A stretch of 64,000 nucleotides of DNA from JAZUOT01 sp045604805. GTDB taxonomy: Bacteria; Bacillota; Clostridia; Oscillospirales; Acutalibacteraceae. The notes below the pieces were generated by a model. It did not search any database and was not told the origin of the DNA. It worked only from the letters and a program-made list of their open reading frames with translations. The position numbers and the translations under genes are program-made. Below, one piece after another: positions 55,533 through 64,000 of the stretch. The first letter of the stretch is position 1; the number at the start of each line of letters is the position of its first letter. The stretch is taken from contig JAZUOT010000043.1 in assembly GCA_045604805.1 (NCBI GenBank), positions 1 to 64,000 of the forward strand, written 5' to 3'.

Positions 55533-56024
55533 ATGAAATATACTAAAATACAACGCTTAGCTATAGGTCGCCAAATATATGATGGCGAAATTACTTGTGA
55601 GCAAGCGGCTAAGAAGTATAAGATTAATTACTATACAGCTCGTGATTACATGAGAACATATCAATGTGCCAATAATTTTCCTCAAAAAGTAAAAACTAGA
55701 TTTTATAATAAGTCTAACGCCACTACATCAACACACAATAAGATAGCAAATCTACAAAGATATTGGTGTGTGGACAAAGAAAAATTGATCCAAGCTCTTA
55801 TTCTGGCGCGAACGGCAGAAGTACAATTTAAAAAACGTTATGAAGTGGCAGGGGAATGCTTGGCTCATTCGGTACGTCAGCAAGAATACCAAATAATACT
55901 TAAACTTTCTGGGGAGTTCCCAGTCAATCTTCTTTGCAAAGCCATGGGTATCCAAAGAGGCAGTTATTATTATTGGAGGAAAAGTCTCGGCAAGCTAGAC
56001 AGCAAGGACGAGGGAATTGGTTAA
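55533..56024 (+). pseudogene. IS3-family transposase remnant (orfA-like, truncated orfB start)
   Basis: About 163 residues from the ATG at 55533 with GGGAT upstream (another ATG at 55524). The N-terminal helix-turn-helix (YTKIQRLAIGRQIYDGEITCEQAAKKYKINYYTARDYM) and the later KEKLIQALILARTAEVQFKKRYEVAG helix fit IS3/IS150 OrfA. FPVNLLCKAMGIQRGSYYYWRK is the typical beginning of an IS3 OrfB, but the frame ends 15 residues later. The DDE catalytic domain is therefore gone. A degenerate insertion sequence, not mobile. Confidence 0.7.
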
Positions 56025-56439
56025 AAATATTCATCACATAGATACATATGGTTGAACGCAAAAAGATGTTTGTATACATGAATGGTAATATCTGTTCCAT
56101 ACGCACACGAATGGATCAAGGTTGCTGGTATCAAAAAAATCTAAGCATTATAAATAAAATAAAACTTTTCCTCCGTTTAAAATTTTTTAGAATCCACACA
56201 TATATATTTTGAGTGACGAGCTCACAAAACCATTGTATTTCAGTTAGCGGTTTGCGGGATATTCTTTAGATAAAGAAACATCATACCAAAATACCAGAAC
56301 GCTTCTTCGTCCTTATCAGGGTTATGTTTATGCATTACTCTATGTATGTGACAAGCTTGATGTCGAGGAGGGGAAATATCAAGCATTTTTTGGTGAGATA
56401 TCAAATGTGGTGTGCGGCTTGTGTGCTAATATGATCCAA
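56025..56439. other. Residual sequence after the IS3 remnant
   Basis: No confident gene. A start-less plus-strand frame from about 56248 to the TAA at 56458-56460 (RPYQGYVYALLYVCDKLDVE) could be a decayed reading frame, but it matches nothing I recognise and ends inside heptamer array F. Confidence 0.35.
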
Positions 56440-56497
56440 CTTCTAACCTCTAACCTCTAACCTCTAATCGCTAATCGCTAATCGCCAACTTCTAATT
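56440..56497 (-). repeat. TTAGAGG heptamer array F
   Basis: CCTCTAA units on the plus strand (TTAGAGG on the minus strand) with TTAGCGA variants. It begins in the last codons of ftsK (QLEVGD) and supplies its stop. Confidence 0.9.
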
Positions 56498-58970
56498 GTC
56501 TTTCTACGAGTTGTTGTTTAGTCATAAGGACCTTTCTAGGCTTAGCACCTTCCGCAGGGGCGACAATACCTTTTTCTTCCATGATATCCATAATTCTAGC
56601 GGCTCTAGCGTAACCCAAACGCAATCTTCTTTGCAAAAGTGAAGTAGAGGCCTGGCCTGCTTCCACGACACATTCTATTGCTTTATCTAGCATTACATCT
56701 GATTTTTCGTCGTTTGAATCATTTTTATCCTTACCCTTTTCGGGGATGATATTATTATCTATTTCTTCGATGATATTTTCATCATATTCGCTATCGTTAC
56801 CTTTTTTGACAAACTCTACAACCGCTTCGATTTCCTTATCTGTCAGGAAACATCCCTGAACCCTCAGCGGCTTTGAAACACCTATAGGAGAAAACAGCAT
56901 ATCGCCTCTACCCAGTAATTTTTCAGCACCACCGGAATCGAGTATAGTACGTGAATCTATAGCAGAAGAAACAGCAAAAGCTATTCTACTTGGAATATTT
57001 GCTTTTATTATACCGGTAATAACATCTACAGAAGGGCGCTGGGTCGCTATAACTAAATGCATACCAGCAGCTCTTGCCATTTGAGCTAAGCGACATATAG
57101 AGTCTTCGACTTCATGAGGAGCAACCATCATAAGGTCGGCAAGCTCGTCTATTATTATCACAACCTGTGGCATTTTTTCGAGCACTATTTCTTCGCCATT
57201 GTCATCTTCACTATCTCTTAAAATTGGTGGCCTACCATTGCACATTTCTACCATTTCGTTGTAGGACTGCAGGTCCCTCACGCTATATTCTGCAAAAATC
57301 TTATAGCGTTTTATCATCTCAGTTACAGCCCAGTTTAAAGCTCCAGCGGCTTTCCTGGGGTCAGTGACAACCGGAACCATAAGATGAGGTATAGCATTAT
57401 AATGTCCTAATTCGACTACCTTAGGATCTATCATCAAAAACTTGACTTCATCTGGGCTAGCCTTGTAGAGCATACTGACTATAAGGCCATTTATGCATAC
57501 AGATTTACCGGAACCTGTCGAACCTGCTATCAGTAGATGGGGCATCCTGGAAAGATCCGCTAAAGTGACTTTTCCTGCAATATCCCTGCCAAGGGCTACA
57601 GTTATATTGCTCTTAGCCTTATTGAAAGCTTGAGAATTTATTATCTCCCTCATTTTGACTATCTGGACATTTTTGTTTGGCACTTCTATACCTACTGCAG
57701 CTTTGCCTGGAATAGGTGCTTCTATTCTGACACCTGTTGCAGCTAGATTAAGAGCTATATCATCGGCAAGATTTGTAATTTTGCTGATTTTCACACCAGC
57801 ACCAGGCTGAAGCTCATATCTAGTTACAGCAGGCCCCCTGCTAATATCTATTATCTTTGTCTGAACACCAAAGCTTTTCAGCGTATCCACAAGCATTTGT
57901 CCGTTTGTTTTTAGTTCTTCAGTTATGTCTTCTTGCTTTACCTTTGGTGCATCTTGCAGTAAATCTATGGGCGGCATAGTATATTCGTGAGCTATTTTTT
58001 CTGTTTCTTTTTCATAAGCTTCCTGCACATCTTTTGCAAATTTCTGAGCAGTTTCACTATCTTGCTTTTGAGCATATTTTGCAGCTGCCTCTGCTGCACC
58101 GCTATCATCGTCTTTTGTTTCAGCTACTTTGGTAGCAGCTTTTTTTGATATTTTTTTGTTGGGTTTCTTTATTTCTTCTTCCACTTCGACTATCGCGTCA
58201 GGTCCTAAATCAACATCTATATTTACATCTTTAGATTTTGGTGTATATCTAGGGAGTTTTTTCTTTTTATTTAGGGAAAGAGTTTTTTCTTTTCTTGCTG
58301 CAATTTTTTCTTTATGGAGCTGTTCTGGAGTTTTTTCTCTGACAGTTTCTCTGCTAATAAAAGACGCCAGTAAGTCTAAAATTGTATTTCCGCTGAGGAA
58401 CATTATATTCACAAAAATAAGCAGTATTATAGTTATTCTAGAGCCTACCACACCTAAAGCACATACTAGCGGTACACCAAATATTCCGCTGAGTAAACCT
58501 GCACCTATACCTTGGCTGCCATCTTGATAAAGCTGTTTTAAAATTTCTATGTAATTTCTGATATCAGGCAAAGTATCTATTCTAAAGGCATACACCGCCG
58601 TACATATGAGCACAATAAGAGTTGTAGAAAGATAAACTTCTGAAGAAAGCCGCTTTAGTTTATTTTCTAGAAGTGTCATGATACTTATGTACAAAAGCAA
58701 AATGGGAAAACATAAAAATACAAAACCTGAAAGGCCTAATATGAAATCATGTGTCTTGAGCCAAAGGCTATCTCCCCTGACCAATATGATAGCAAATAAA
58801 AGTATTGCTACTGCAAACAATATTATAACGGAACCGTAGTTTGGCTCTAAGTTTTCTTTTTGAGGTATTTTATTAATAGTTTTAGTTTTGGCAGCAGTGC
58901 TCGCAGTACTGCTATTTGCCCTAGGAGTTTTGCTTGTAGTTTTTCTTTTTGTGCTTTGTTTGCTTGGCAT
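56478..58970 (-). CDS. ftsK: DNA translocase FtsK/SpoIIIE
   Basis: 830 residues from the ATG at 58970 (MPSKQSTKRK), with AAAGGA about 10 bases upstream; the longer frame to 59021 lacks a binding site. Four or more membrane segments (~45-195) anchor it at the septum, followed by a Lys-rich linker, then the motor: Walker A AGSTGSGKS at ~483-490 and Walker B VVIIIDELADLMM. The C-terminal winged-helix gamma domain (STSLLQRRLRLGYARAARIMDIMEE) recognises KOPS/SRS sequences. Pumps DNA during division or sporulation. The final residues QLEVGD come from heptamer array F. Confidence 0.95.
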   Translation of the reverse strand: MPSKQSTKRKTTSKTPRANSSTASTAAKTKTINKIPQKENLEPNYGSVIILFAVAILLFAIILVRGDSLWLKTHDFILGLSGFVFLCFPILLLYISIMTLLENKLKRLSSEVYLSTTLIVLICTAVYAFRIDTLPDIRNYIEILKQLYQDGSQGIGAGLLSGIFGVPLVCALGVVGSRITIILLIFVNIMFLSGNTILDLLASFISRETVREKTPEQLHKEKIAARKEKTLSLNKKKKLPRYTPKSKDVNIDVDLGPDAIVEVEEEIKKPNKKISKKAATKVAETKDDDSGAAEAAAKYAQKQDSETAQKFAKDVQEAYEKETEKIAHEYTMPPIDLLQDAPKVKQEDITEELKTNGQMLVDTLKSFGVQTKIIDISRGPAVTRYELQPGAGVKISKITNLADDIALNLAATGVRIEAPIPGKAAVGIEVPNKNVQIVKMREIINSQAFNKAKSNITVALGRDIAGKVTLADLSRMPHLLIAGSTGSGKSVCINGLIVSMLYKASPDEVKFLMIDPKVVELGHYNAIPHLMVPVVTDPRKAAGALNWAVTEMIKRYKIFAEYSVRDLQSYNEMVEMCNGRPPILRDSEDDNGEEIVLEKMPQVVIIIDELADLMMVAPHEVEDSICRLAQMARAAGMHLVIATQRPSVDVITGIIKANIPSRIAFAVSSAIDSRTILDSGGAEKLLGRGDMLFSPIGVSKPLRVQGCFLTDKEIEAVVEFVKKGNDSEYDENIIEEIDNNIIPEKGKDKNDSNDEKSDVMLDKAIECVVEAGQASTSLLQRRLRLGYARAARIMDIMEEKGIVAPAEGAKPRKVLMTKQQLVERQLEVGD

Positions 58971-59030
58971 TTCTGTTCGTCCTTTTTTTAAAAGTGCAAA
59001 CACGTGGAAAGTGATCTCCACGTGTGAATT

Positions 59031-59855
59031 TTATCTTTTATTGGTGCTTGATTTTTTATTTTTAGCAGATTTCATCTTAGATTTATTTTTATTTTTTTTC
59101 TTAGGCTTGTTCTTGTCGATCATATCATACAGGGCATTCAAAGCCTCAGATAAGCTACCCAAACCATCTATAAGGCCCTCTTTGACAGCCTCATCGCCAT
59201 TTAAAATTGTACCGACATCAGTAGCAAGTTCCTCTGTATTCATTGAAAGTTCTGTGAATCTTTTTGCAGATATATTTGAATTATCTGTCACAAATTTAGT
59301 AATGCGATCTTGCATTCTTTTGAAATATTCTAAAGTCTGAGGGACCCCGACTATCAAGCCGTTCATTCTCACAGGATGTATAGTCATGGACGCAGACCTT
59401 GCGATAAAAGATCTTTTTGCAGCAACCGCAAGTGGAACTCCAATAGAATGCCCTCCGCCCAAAACCAAGGAGACAGTAGGTTTGTTCATACCGGCTATGA
59501 GTTCAGCGATAGCAAGCCCTGCTTCGACGTCACCACCGACAGTATTGAGCAGAACTAGTAACCCATCTATCTTTGATTCCTGCTCAACAGCCATTAGTTG
59601 CGGTATAACATGCTCGTACTTCGTGGTCTTGTTCTGAGGGGACAAACTGTAATGTCCTTCTATCTGGCCTATTATTGTCAAGCAATTTATAGTATAATCC
59701 CCTGCACTTGTGATTATCGAACCCATATCATGTATGAGTTCACCTTGGCGCTCGCTTCCTAAATCTTTGTCTAAGCTTTGCCCATTGTCAGAATTATCCG
59801 GATCCGATATAGTATCTGAATTAAAGCTTAAGTTTTGGATATTTGAATTCGACAT
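59031..59855 (-). CDS. tepA: ClpP-class serine protease TepA
   Basis: 274 residues. ClpP-fold peptidase of the translocation-enhancing protein family. GGGHSIGVPLAVAAKRSFI holds the nucleophile Ser, and SMTIHPVRMNG the catalytic His. The N-terminal ~50 and C-terminal ~25 residues (Lys-rich, KPKKKNKNKSKMKS) are disordered. No transmembrane segment. Located between ftsK and pnp, as in many Clostridia. Its ribosome binding site AGGGAGG is embedded in a hairpin. Confidence 0.9.
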   Translation of the reverse strand: MSNSNIQNLSFNSDTISDPDNSDNGQSLDKDLGSERQGELIHDMGSIITSAGDYTINCLTIIGQIEGHYSLSPQNKTTKYEHVIPQLMAVEQESKIDGLLVLLNTVGGDVEAGLAIAELIAGMNKPTVSLVLGGGHSIGVPLAVAAKRSFIARSASMTIHPVRMNGLIVGVPQTLEYFKRMQDRITKFVTDNSNISAKRFTELSMNTEELATDVGTILNGDEAVKEGLIDGLGSLSEALNALYDMIDKNKPKKKNKNKSKMKSAKNKKSSTNKR

Positions 59856-59865
59856 CGTATCATAC

Positions 59866-59893
59866 CTCCCTAAAAATATTATTTCTTAGGGAG
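59866..59893 (-). promoter_or_regulatory. Hairpin that would mask the tepA ribosome binding site
   Basis: CTCCCTAA (59866-59873) pairs perfectly with TTAGGGAG (59886-59893) around a 12-base loop. On the minus strand the 3' arm contains the AGGGAGG that lies ~9 bases before the tepA ATG. Confidence 0.55.
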
Positions 59894-59929
59894 CATGATA
59901 AAATTCACAAAAATAAGGTCCTAAAAAAA

Positions 59930-62029
59930 CTATCTGTTCATTTCTTCCAGAGCATCTCTGCGAGAAAGATTTATTCTACCCTTATCATCTATATCAACTA
60001 TTTTAACAACTATCTCATCGCCAACATTTACTACATCTGTGACTTTATCTATTCTCTTTTTGTCCAGCTTTGAAATGTGAACCATACCTTCTTTGCCAGG
60101 TGCTATCTCAACAAATGCCCCGAAATCCATAACCCTAGTAACCATTCCCTTGTATATAGCTCCAAGTTCGGGCTCACATACTATGGTTTTAACTATCTCC
60201 ATAGCTCTTTCACAGCTGTTTTTATCCAAAGACGAAATAAATACACTTCCATCTTCCTCAATATCCATCTTAACTCCACATTCCGAGCATATCTTTTGGA
60301 TGACTTTTCCGCCAGCACCTATTACCTCGTGTATTTTATCTACAGGTATGTTCATGGTGAGCATCTTAGGCGCATACTTAGAAAGCTCACTTCTTGGCTT
60401 ATCCAGAGCTTTAAGCATTATCTCATCAAGAATATATAGTCTAGCCTTGTAAGTTTTCTCCAAAGCTTCTTTTATCATTTCAGGAGTAAGACCGCTTATT
60501 TTTAGATCCATCTGTATAGCCGTAATACCCTTATGAGTACCTGCTACCTTGAAGTCCATATCTCCGAAGAAATCTTCTAGACCTTGAATATCTACCATCG
60601 TCATGAAACGGTCGCCTTCTGTTATAAGTCCACAGGAAATGCCGGCAACCGGAGCCTTTATAGGAACACCAGCGTCCATAAGTGCTAATGTAGAAGCACA
60701 TATCGAACCCTGCGAAGTAGAACCGTTTGATGAAACTACCTCAGACACTAAACGATAAGCATATGGGAATTCTTTAGCACTGGGGATAACCGGTCTTAAG
60801 GCTTTTTCAGCCAAAGCACCATGACCTATCTCACGTCTGCCAGGCCCACGGCTTGGTCTTGTTTCCCCAACAGAATAAGATGGGAAATTATAGTGGTGCA
60901 TATATCTTTTGTATTCTTCTTCGTCTATGCCATCTAGCATCTGCTGCTCTCTCACAGCGCCTAGGGTTGCTACTGTTATTACCTGAGTTTGTCCTCTTGT
61001 AAACATTGCTGAACCGTGTGTCCTTGGGAATAAGCCTACTTCAGCAGCTAAAGGACGTAAATCATCCATACCTCTTCCGTCTACTCTTTTCTGCTCATCT
61101 AAAAGCCAACGGCGAACTACATCTTTTTGGGTTTTGTATAGACACTCGTCTATTTTAGACTCACAGTCAGGGTATATCTGAGCAAAATGCTCGTGAGTTT
61201 TCTCATAGATAGGGCTTAGTCTATCATCACGAACTTTTTTATCATCAGTATCAAGAGCGATTTTTATATACTCTCTTGCAAACTCCATTACAGCTTTGAG
61301 CATTTCTTCATCAGGCTCGTTGCTTGGATAAGAAAATTTATCTTTTCCTATTTCTTCTTTTATAGCCTTTATGAATTCGATTATTTTTTGGTTTTCTTGG
61401 TGCGCAAGCATTATAGCATCGAACATATCTTCATTTGATATCTGATTTGCTCCTGCTTCTATCATGGCCACACGCTCATCGGTAGAGACAACAGTTAAAT
61501 GCAAATCTGAATTTTCTCTTTGCTTTTCGCCAGGGTTTATAACGAACTTGCCATCTACCATTCCAATATTCAATCCGCTTACAGGGCCGTTCCATGGTAT
61601 ATCTGATATAGAAAGTGCTACAGATGTTCCTATAAGCGCTGCGATATCAGGGGTACAATCAGGTTCGACAGACATAACTGTACAAACTACAGAAACATCA
61701 TTTCTCATATCCTTTGGGAACAATGGGCGTATTGGCCTATCTATCATCCTAGACGTAAGTACCGCTTTTTCGGATGGCTTGCCTTCTCTTTTCAGAAAAG
61801 ATCCTGGTATCTTGCCTACTGCATATAATTTTTCTTCAAAATCAACAGACAAAGGGAAAAAGTCCACGCCTTCTCTGGGCTTTTCAGATGCAGTAACCGC
61901 GACATTTACTACAGTATCTCCATATCTTACTAAACAAGCTCCATTTGCAAGGCCTGCTATCTTTCCAGTTTCTACTACAAGCGGCCTGCCGGCGAGCTCC
62001 GTCTTGTAAACTTTATAATTCTCGAACAT
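59930..62029 (-). CDS. pnp: Polyribonucleotide nucleotidyltransferase (PNPase)
   Basis: 699 residues. Phosphorolytic 3'-5' exoribonuclease of mRNA decay. Two RNase PH cores; the second (TRGQTQVITVATLGAVREQQMLD, GTSQGSICASTLALMDAGVP) is the active one. KH domain IHEVIGAGGKVIQKICSECG and C-terminal S1 domain GMVTRVMDFGAFVEIAPGKEGMVHISK follow. AGGAGG precedes the ATG. Downstream of rpsO, with a terminator hairpin between, the conserved rpsO-pnp arrangement. Confidence 0.97.
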   Translation of the reverse strand: MFENYKVYKTELAGRPLVVETGKIAGLANGACLVRYGDTVVNVAVTASEKPREGVDFFPLSVDFEEKLYAVGKIPGSFLKREGKPSEKAVLTSRMIDRPIRPLFPKDMRNDVSVVCTVMSVEPDCTPDIAALIGTSVALSISDIPWNGPVSGLNIGMVDGKFVINPGEKQRENSDLHLTVVSTDERVAMIEAGANQISNEDMFDAIMLAHQENQKIIEFIKAIKEEIGKDKFSYPSNEPDEEMLKAVMEFAREYIKIALDTDDKKVRDDRLSPIYEKTHEHFAQIYPDCESKIDECLYKTQKDVVRRWLLDEQKRVDGRGMDDLRPLAAEVGLFPRTHGSAMFTRGQTQVITVATLGAVREQQMLDGIDEEEYKRYMHHYNFPSYSVGETRPSRGPGRREIGHGALAEKALRPVIPSAKEFPYAYRLVSEVVSSNGSTSQGSICASTLALMDAGVPIKAPVAGISCGLITEGDRFMTMVDIQGLEDFFGDMDFKVAGTHKGITAIQMDLKISGLTPEMIKEALEKTYKARLYILDEIMLKALDKPRSELSKYAPKMLTMNIPVDKIHEVIGAGGKVIQKICSECGVKMDIEEDGSVFISSLDKNSCERAMEIVKTIVCEPELGAIYKGMVTRVMDFGAFVEIAPGKEGMVHISKLDKKRIDKVTDVVNVGDEIVVKIVDIDDKGRINLSRRDALEEMNR

Positions 62030-62073
62030 TATTTCCTCCTAAATATCTTTACATCCTATTTGTTAACATTAGC

Positions 62074-62104
62074 AAAAACAGGTAGCTCTGTGCCACCTGT
62101 TTAT
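62074..62104 (-). terminator. Terminator/attenuator between rpsO and pnp
   Basis: AAACAGGT (62076-62083) pairs with ACCTGTTT (62095-62102); on the minus strand a T-rich tail follows. The hairpin lies between the rpsO stop and the pnp start, as in other bacteria where RNase III or a partial terminator sets pnp levels. Confidence 0.7.
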
Positions 62105-62117
62105 CTTTTCTTAGAAC

Positions 62118-62381
62118 TTATTTGCGTATGCCTAATCTAGAGATGATTGAACGATATCTTTCTATGTCGCATTTTGTTAAATAATTAAGCAAATTACGTC
62201 TTCTACCTACCATCTTCAAAAGACCTCTTCTGGAGTGGTGATCTTTTTTGTTGATTTTCAAATGCTCTGTGAGATCGTTTATTCTCTTTGTAAGTAAAGC
62301 TATTTGCACCTCCGGAGAACCTGTGTCTCCTTCTTTCTTCGCATACTCCTTGATTATTAATTGCTTTTCGTCTTTGGTCAT
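62118..62381 (-). CDS. rpsO: Ribosomal protein S15
   Basis: 87 residues, normal length. Binds the 16S central domain. The family core is complete: IIKEYAKKEGDTGSPEVQIALLTKRINDLTEHLKINKKDHHSRRGLLKMVGRRRNLLNYL, seen as GDTGSPEVQIALLT, KKDHHSRRGL and VGRRRNLLNYL. GGTGA lies 11 bases before the ATG. First gene of rpsO-pnp-tepA-ftsK. Confidence 0.97.
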   Translation of the reverse strand: MTKDEKQLIIKEYAKKEGDTGSPEVQIALLTKRINDLTEHLKINKKDHHSRRGLLKMVGRRRNLLNYLTKCDIERYRSIISRLGIRK

Positions 62382-62590
62382 TTCTGTGATTCACCTTTCA
62401 TAAAATATTCACCCTTATATGCAATCTTATTTGCATACCACAGATAATGGTCGGTGTCTTCCAAAAACCGTGGCAGGGCACCATGACATTCTAACATATG
62501 CATAAAGCTTTGTAAATTGAGCGCTTGCCATACTTTGGCTAAGGTGTTTCCTCTGATTTTTGTTTTGTGTCTCGTACTGCTGATTGTTAA
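62382..62590. other. Intergenic region upstream of rpsO
   Basis: No gene seen. Probably the rpsO promoter and leader on the minus strand. Confidence 0.4.
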
Positions 62591-62665
62591 TATGCATATT
62601 GCACTAAAAAAGAGTTGAAATTATACCTATATGTATATATAATTTGAATAGGGAGGTGGATTATT
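62591..62665 (+). promoter_or_regulatory. Conserved promoter of small secreted protein family, copy 3
   Basis: TTGAAA (62615-62620), 17-bp spacer, TATAAT (62638-62643), GGAGGTGG before the ATG. The palindromic ATATGCATAT element at its head is conserved, but the further upstream block (CAAAGAAGC) is missing here. Confidence 0.8.
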
Positions 62666-63541
62666 ATGAAAATCAAAAGAAATCATTTGATGGTTGTTGC
62701 AATTTTATTTTTGACAGTGTTGGCGGTACCTTTAACTTTGCAAGGCAGCTTTGCAGAAAGTGTCAGCGGTGAAACACAAATGCTTAGCGAAAGTAAAAAC
62801 GTATACGATTTGAATGATGGTGGAATAAAGATATCTAAAGAAATAGATTCATCAGAAGGTGAGGAAAAAACAGTTGTACGGCAGGATGAAGAGGGGAAGG
62901 TTGATATTTTTGATAATGGAACAACTATTGTTGTGTATAGTGGTAGTCTGTTTAAAGATGCCAAACACGGTATTGAAGTAGAGCCTAATGTAGGAGAAGT
63001 AAACATACAATTTGGTACAAACTATAGTACAGAAATAACAACTAGTGGTAATGAGTGTCCATTTAAAATAGGTGCAGGAAATAAGGTTAAAGTTACAACA
63101 AAAGATTTTGTTACAATAAAAAGTGAGAATGCTCCTGGAATTTACTCGGAAGGGGAACTTATTTTAGATGTAGATGATGAGCATTGGGATATTGAAAGCA
63201 AGAAAAGTGATGGTACCCAAAACAATGTATTTGGAATAGAAGCCAAGGATAAATTGGAAATAACAAGCTCAACTAGCTCTGGTTACTCTTACAGTATGGA
63301 TATTTTAGGTACGGATGGAGCTATAAAAGTTGCCGATAAAAACAATATAATTTTACCGGATCCTTTTGGTGTGCGTGATGAGTCTAGACCCAATGCGCTA
63401 TATCAGATTCCTTCTAAACGTGGTTATTTGATTGATATGAACGATAATATCAGCAGAAAAAAATTGTTGAATTATATTTTTCATGACAGCGGAAAATCTA
63501 AATACCATAGATTGCGTTTAACTATTGTTCCTAATCGTTGA
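62666..63541 (+). CDS. Small secreted protein of a four-member family (copy 3, intact)
   Basis: 291 residues, close paralogue of the protein at 51174. Signal peptide 1-30 (VPLTLQGSFA-ES). The mature domain keeps GIEVEPNVGEVNIQFG, CPFKIGAGNKVKVTT, GIYSEGELILDVDDE and SGYSYSMDILGTDGAIKVAD but differs in the loops (for example SSEGEEKTVVRQDEEGK). A shared Arg/Lys-containing C-terminus ends without an anchor. Beta-rich; function unknown. The strong promoter suggests high expression. Confidence 0.75.
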   Translation: MKIKRNHLMVVAILFLTVLAVPLTLQGSFAESVSGETQMLSESKNVYDLNDGGIKISKEIDSSEGEEKTVVRQDEEGKVDIFDNGTTIVVYSGSLFKDAKHGIEVEPNVGEVNIQFGTNYSTEITTSGNECPFKIGAGNKVKVTTKDFVTIKSENAPGIYSEGELILDVDDEHWDIESKKSDGTQNNVFGIEAKDKLEITSSTSSGYSYSMDILGTDGAIKVADKNNIILPDPFGVRDESRPNALYQIPSKRGYLIDMNDNISRKKLLNYIFHDSGKSKYHRLRLTIVPNR

Positions 63542-63607
63542 TGGTTAATATTACAAAAAATGTGCTTTTTGGAGAGAGCAAATATCAAAGAAGCTACAAC
63601 AAACACT

Positions 63608-63684
63608 AATATGCATATTGCACTAAAAAAGAGTTGAAATTATGTCTATATGTATATATAATTTGAATAGGGAGGTGGATTATT
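63608..63684 (+). promoter_or_regulatory. Conserved promoter of small secreted protein family, copy 4
   Basis: TTGAAA (63634-63639), 17-bp spacer, TATAAT (63657-63662), GGAGGTGG. Intact, although the start codon it serves is mutated. Confidence 0.8.
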
Positions 63685-63708
63685 ACGAAAATCAAAAGAG
63701 GACAATGG

Positions 63709-64000
63709 ATGTTTGTTGTGGCTTTATTTTTGGCAACAGTTGCTGTGCCTTTGACATTGCAAGGCAGCTTCGCAGAAAATGTCGATGGGAAATCACAGAC
63801 TCTGAAAGGCGAGCACATAGGGAATGCAAATGTATTCGACTTACAATGTGGTGGAGTAAGGATATCAAAAGGTAAAAATGAAAAAAATGAGGAACAAATA
63901 GTCATAGAACGGTATGGATATTTTGAAAACGTGATGCCAGTTTATCTTCCTAAGGGAACAACTATTGTTGTGTATAGTGGCGATGCTGATGGTAGTGATT
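63709..64000 (+). CDS. Small secreted protein, copy 4 (start codon lost, runs off right edge)
   Basis: The position of the family's start codon, 63685-63687, reads ACG instead of ATG. The next in-frame ATG is at 63709, which would give MFVVALFLATVAVPLTLQG and lose the charged MKIKRGQW segment of the signal peptide. From there the frame is open to base 64000, with AENVDGKSQTLKGEHIGNAN and the usual beta-rich domain. Closest to copy 1 (51174). Either a pseudogene, a gene using a weak ACG start, or one restarted at 63709; the 3' end is outside the window. Confidence 0.6.
   Translation, partial: MFVVALFLATVAVPLTLQGSFAENVDGKSQTLKGEHIGNANVFDLQCGGVRISKGKNEKNEEQIVIERYGYFENVMPVYLPKGTTIVVYSGDADGSD

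Overview
The window comes from an AT-rich Gram-positive bacterium, most likely a clostridium related to the Oscillospirales. Support comes from the order rpsO-pnp-tepA-ftsK (on the minus strand), a glgB-glgC-glgD-glgA glycogen operon with the Firmicutes-type glgD, the dnaN-S4 protein-recF order, argS preceded by a DUF1934 gene, and Firmicutes-style TTG/GTG starts with strong Shine-Dalgarno sequences. This is inference from gene content, not a database match.

Layout. 1-3.65 kb (minus strand): a transposase fragment runs off the left edge, followed by two long low-complexity proteins with an almost identical Nif11-like double-glycine leader. 3.65-4.12 kb: an AT-rich gap with a consensus DnaA box and direct repeats, a probable replication origin beside dnaN; dnaA is not in the window. 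4.1-9.65 kb (plus): dnaN, S4-domain gene, recF, mnmG, rsmG. A perfect parS site lies inside mnmG and a 135-bp tandem array of parS half-sites lies between recF and mnmG. 9.8-21.5 kb: an accessory island of a giant beta-helix surface protein, an InlB-repeat protein, two duplicated secreted LRR proteins, a broken radical SAM/SPASM gene and an ABC exporter. It sits where parA/parB often follow rsmG. 21.6-24 kb: pcrA. From 24.1 kb nearly all genes are on the minus strand: metK, GT2, the glycogen operon, glk-ddl-murI-DUF1934-argS, a transglutaminase-like gene, pepT, rsmI, a tRNA methyltransferase, glyS, murP-murQ, valS, ftsK, tepA, pnp and rpsO. Plus-strand exceptions are a third leader protein (38-40 kb), two tRNA-Ser genes, an amidohydrolase, a family of small secreted proteins (51-52 and 62.6-64 kb) and an IS3 remnant.

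How the parts fit. Housekeeping genes are intact and conventional. The accessory part is highly plastic: TTAGAGG heptamer arrays occur at six places and run into the 3' ends of three genes, a copy of the mnmG promoter has been moved to the radical SAM remnant, and several secreted-protein genes are caught in different stages of decay. The most unusual theme is a set of three large proteins (663, 712 and at least 274 residues) with RiPP/bacteriocin-type Nif11 double-glycine leaders but long repetitive acidic or Lys/Ala-rich cores. A decayed SPASM maturase and an ABC exporter are nearby, and no C39 leader peptidase is visible.
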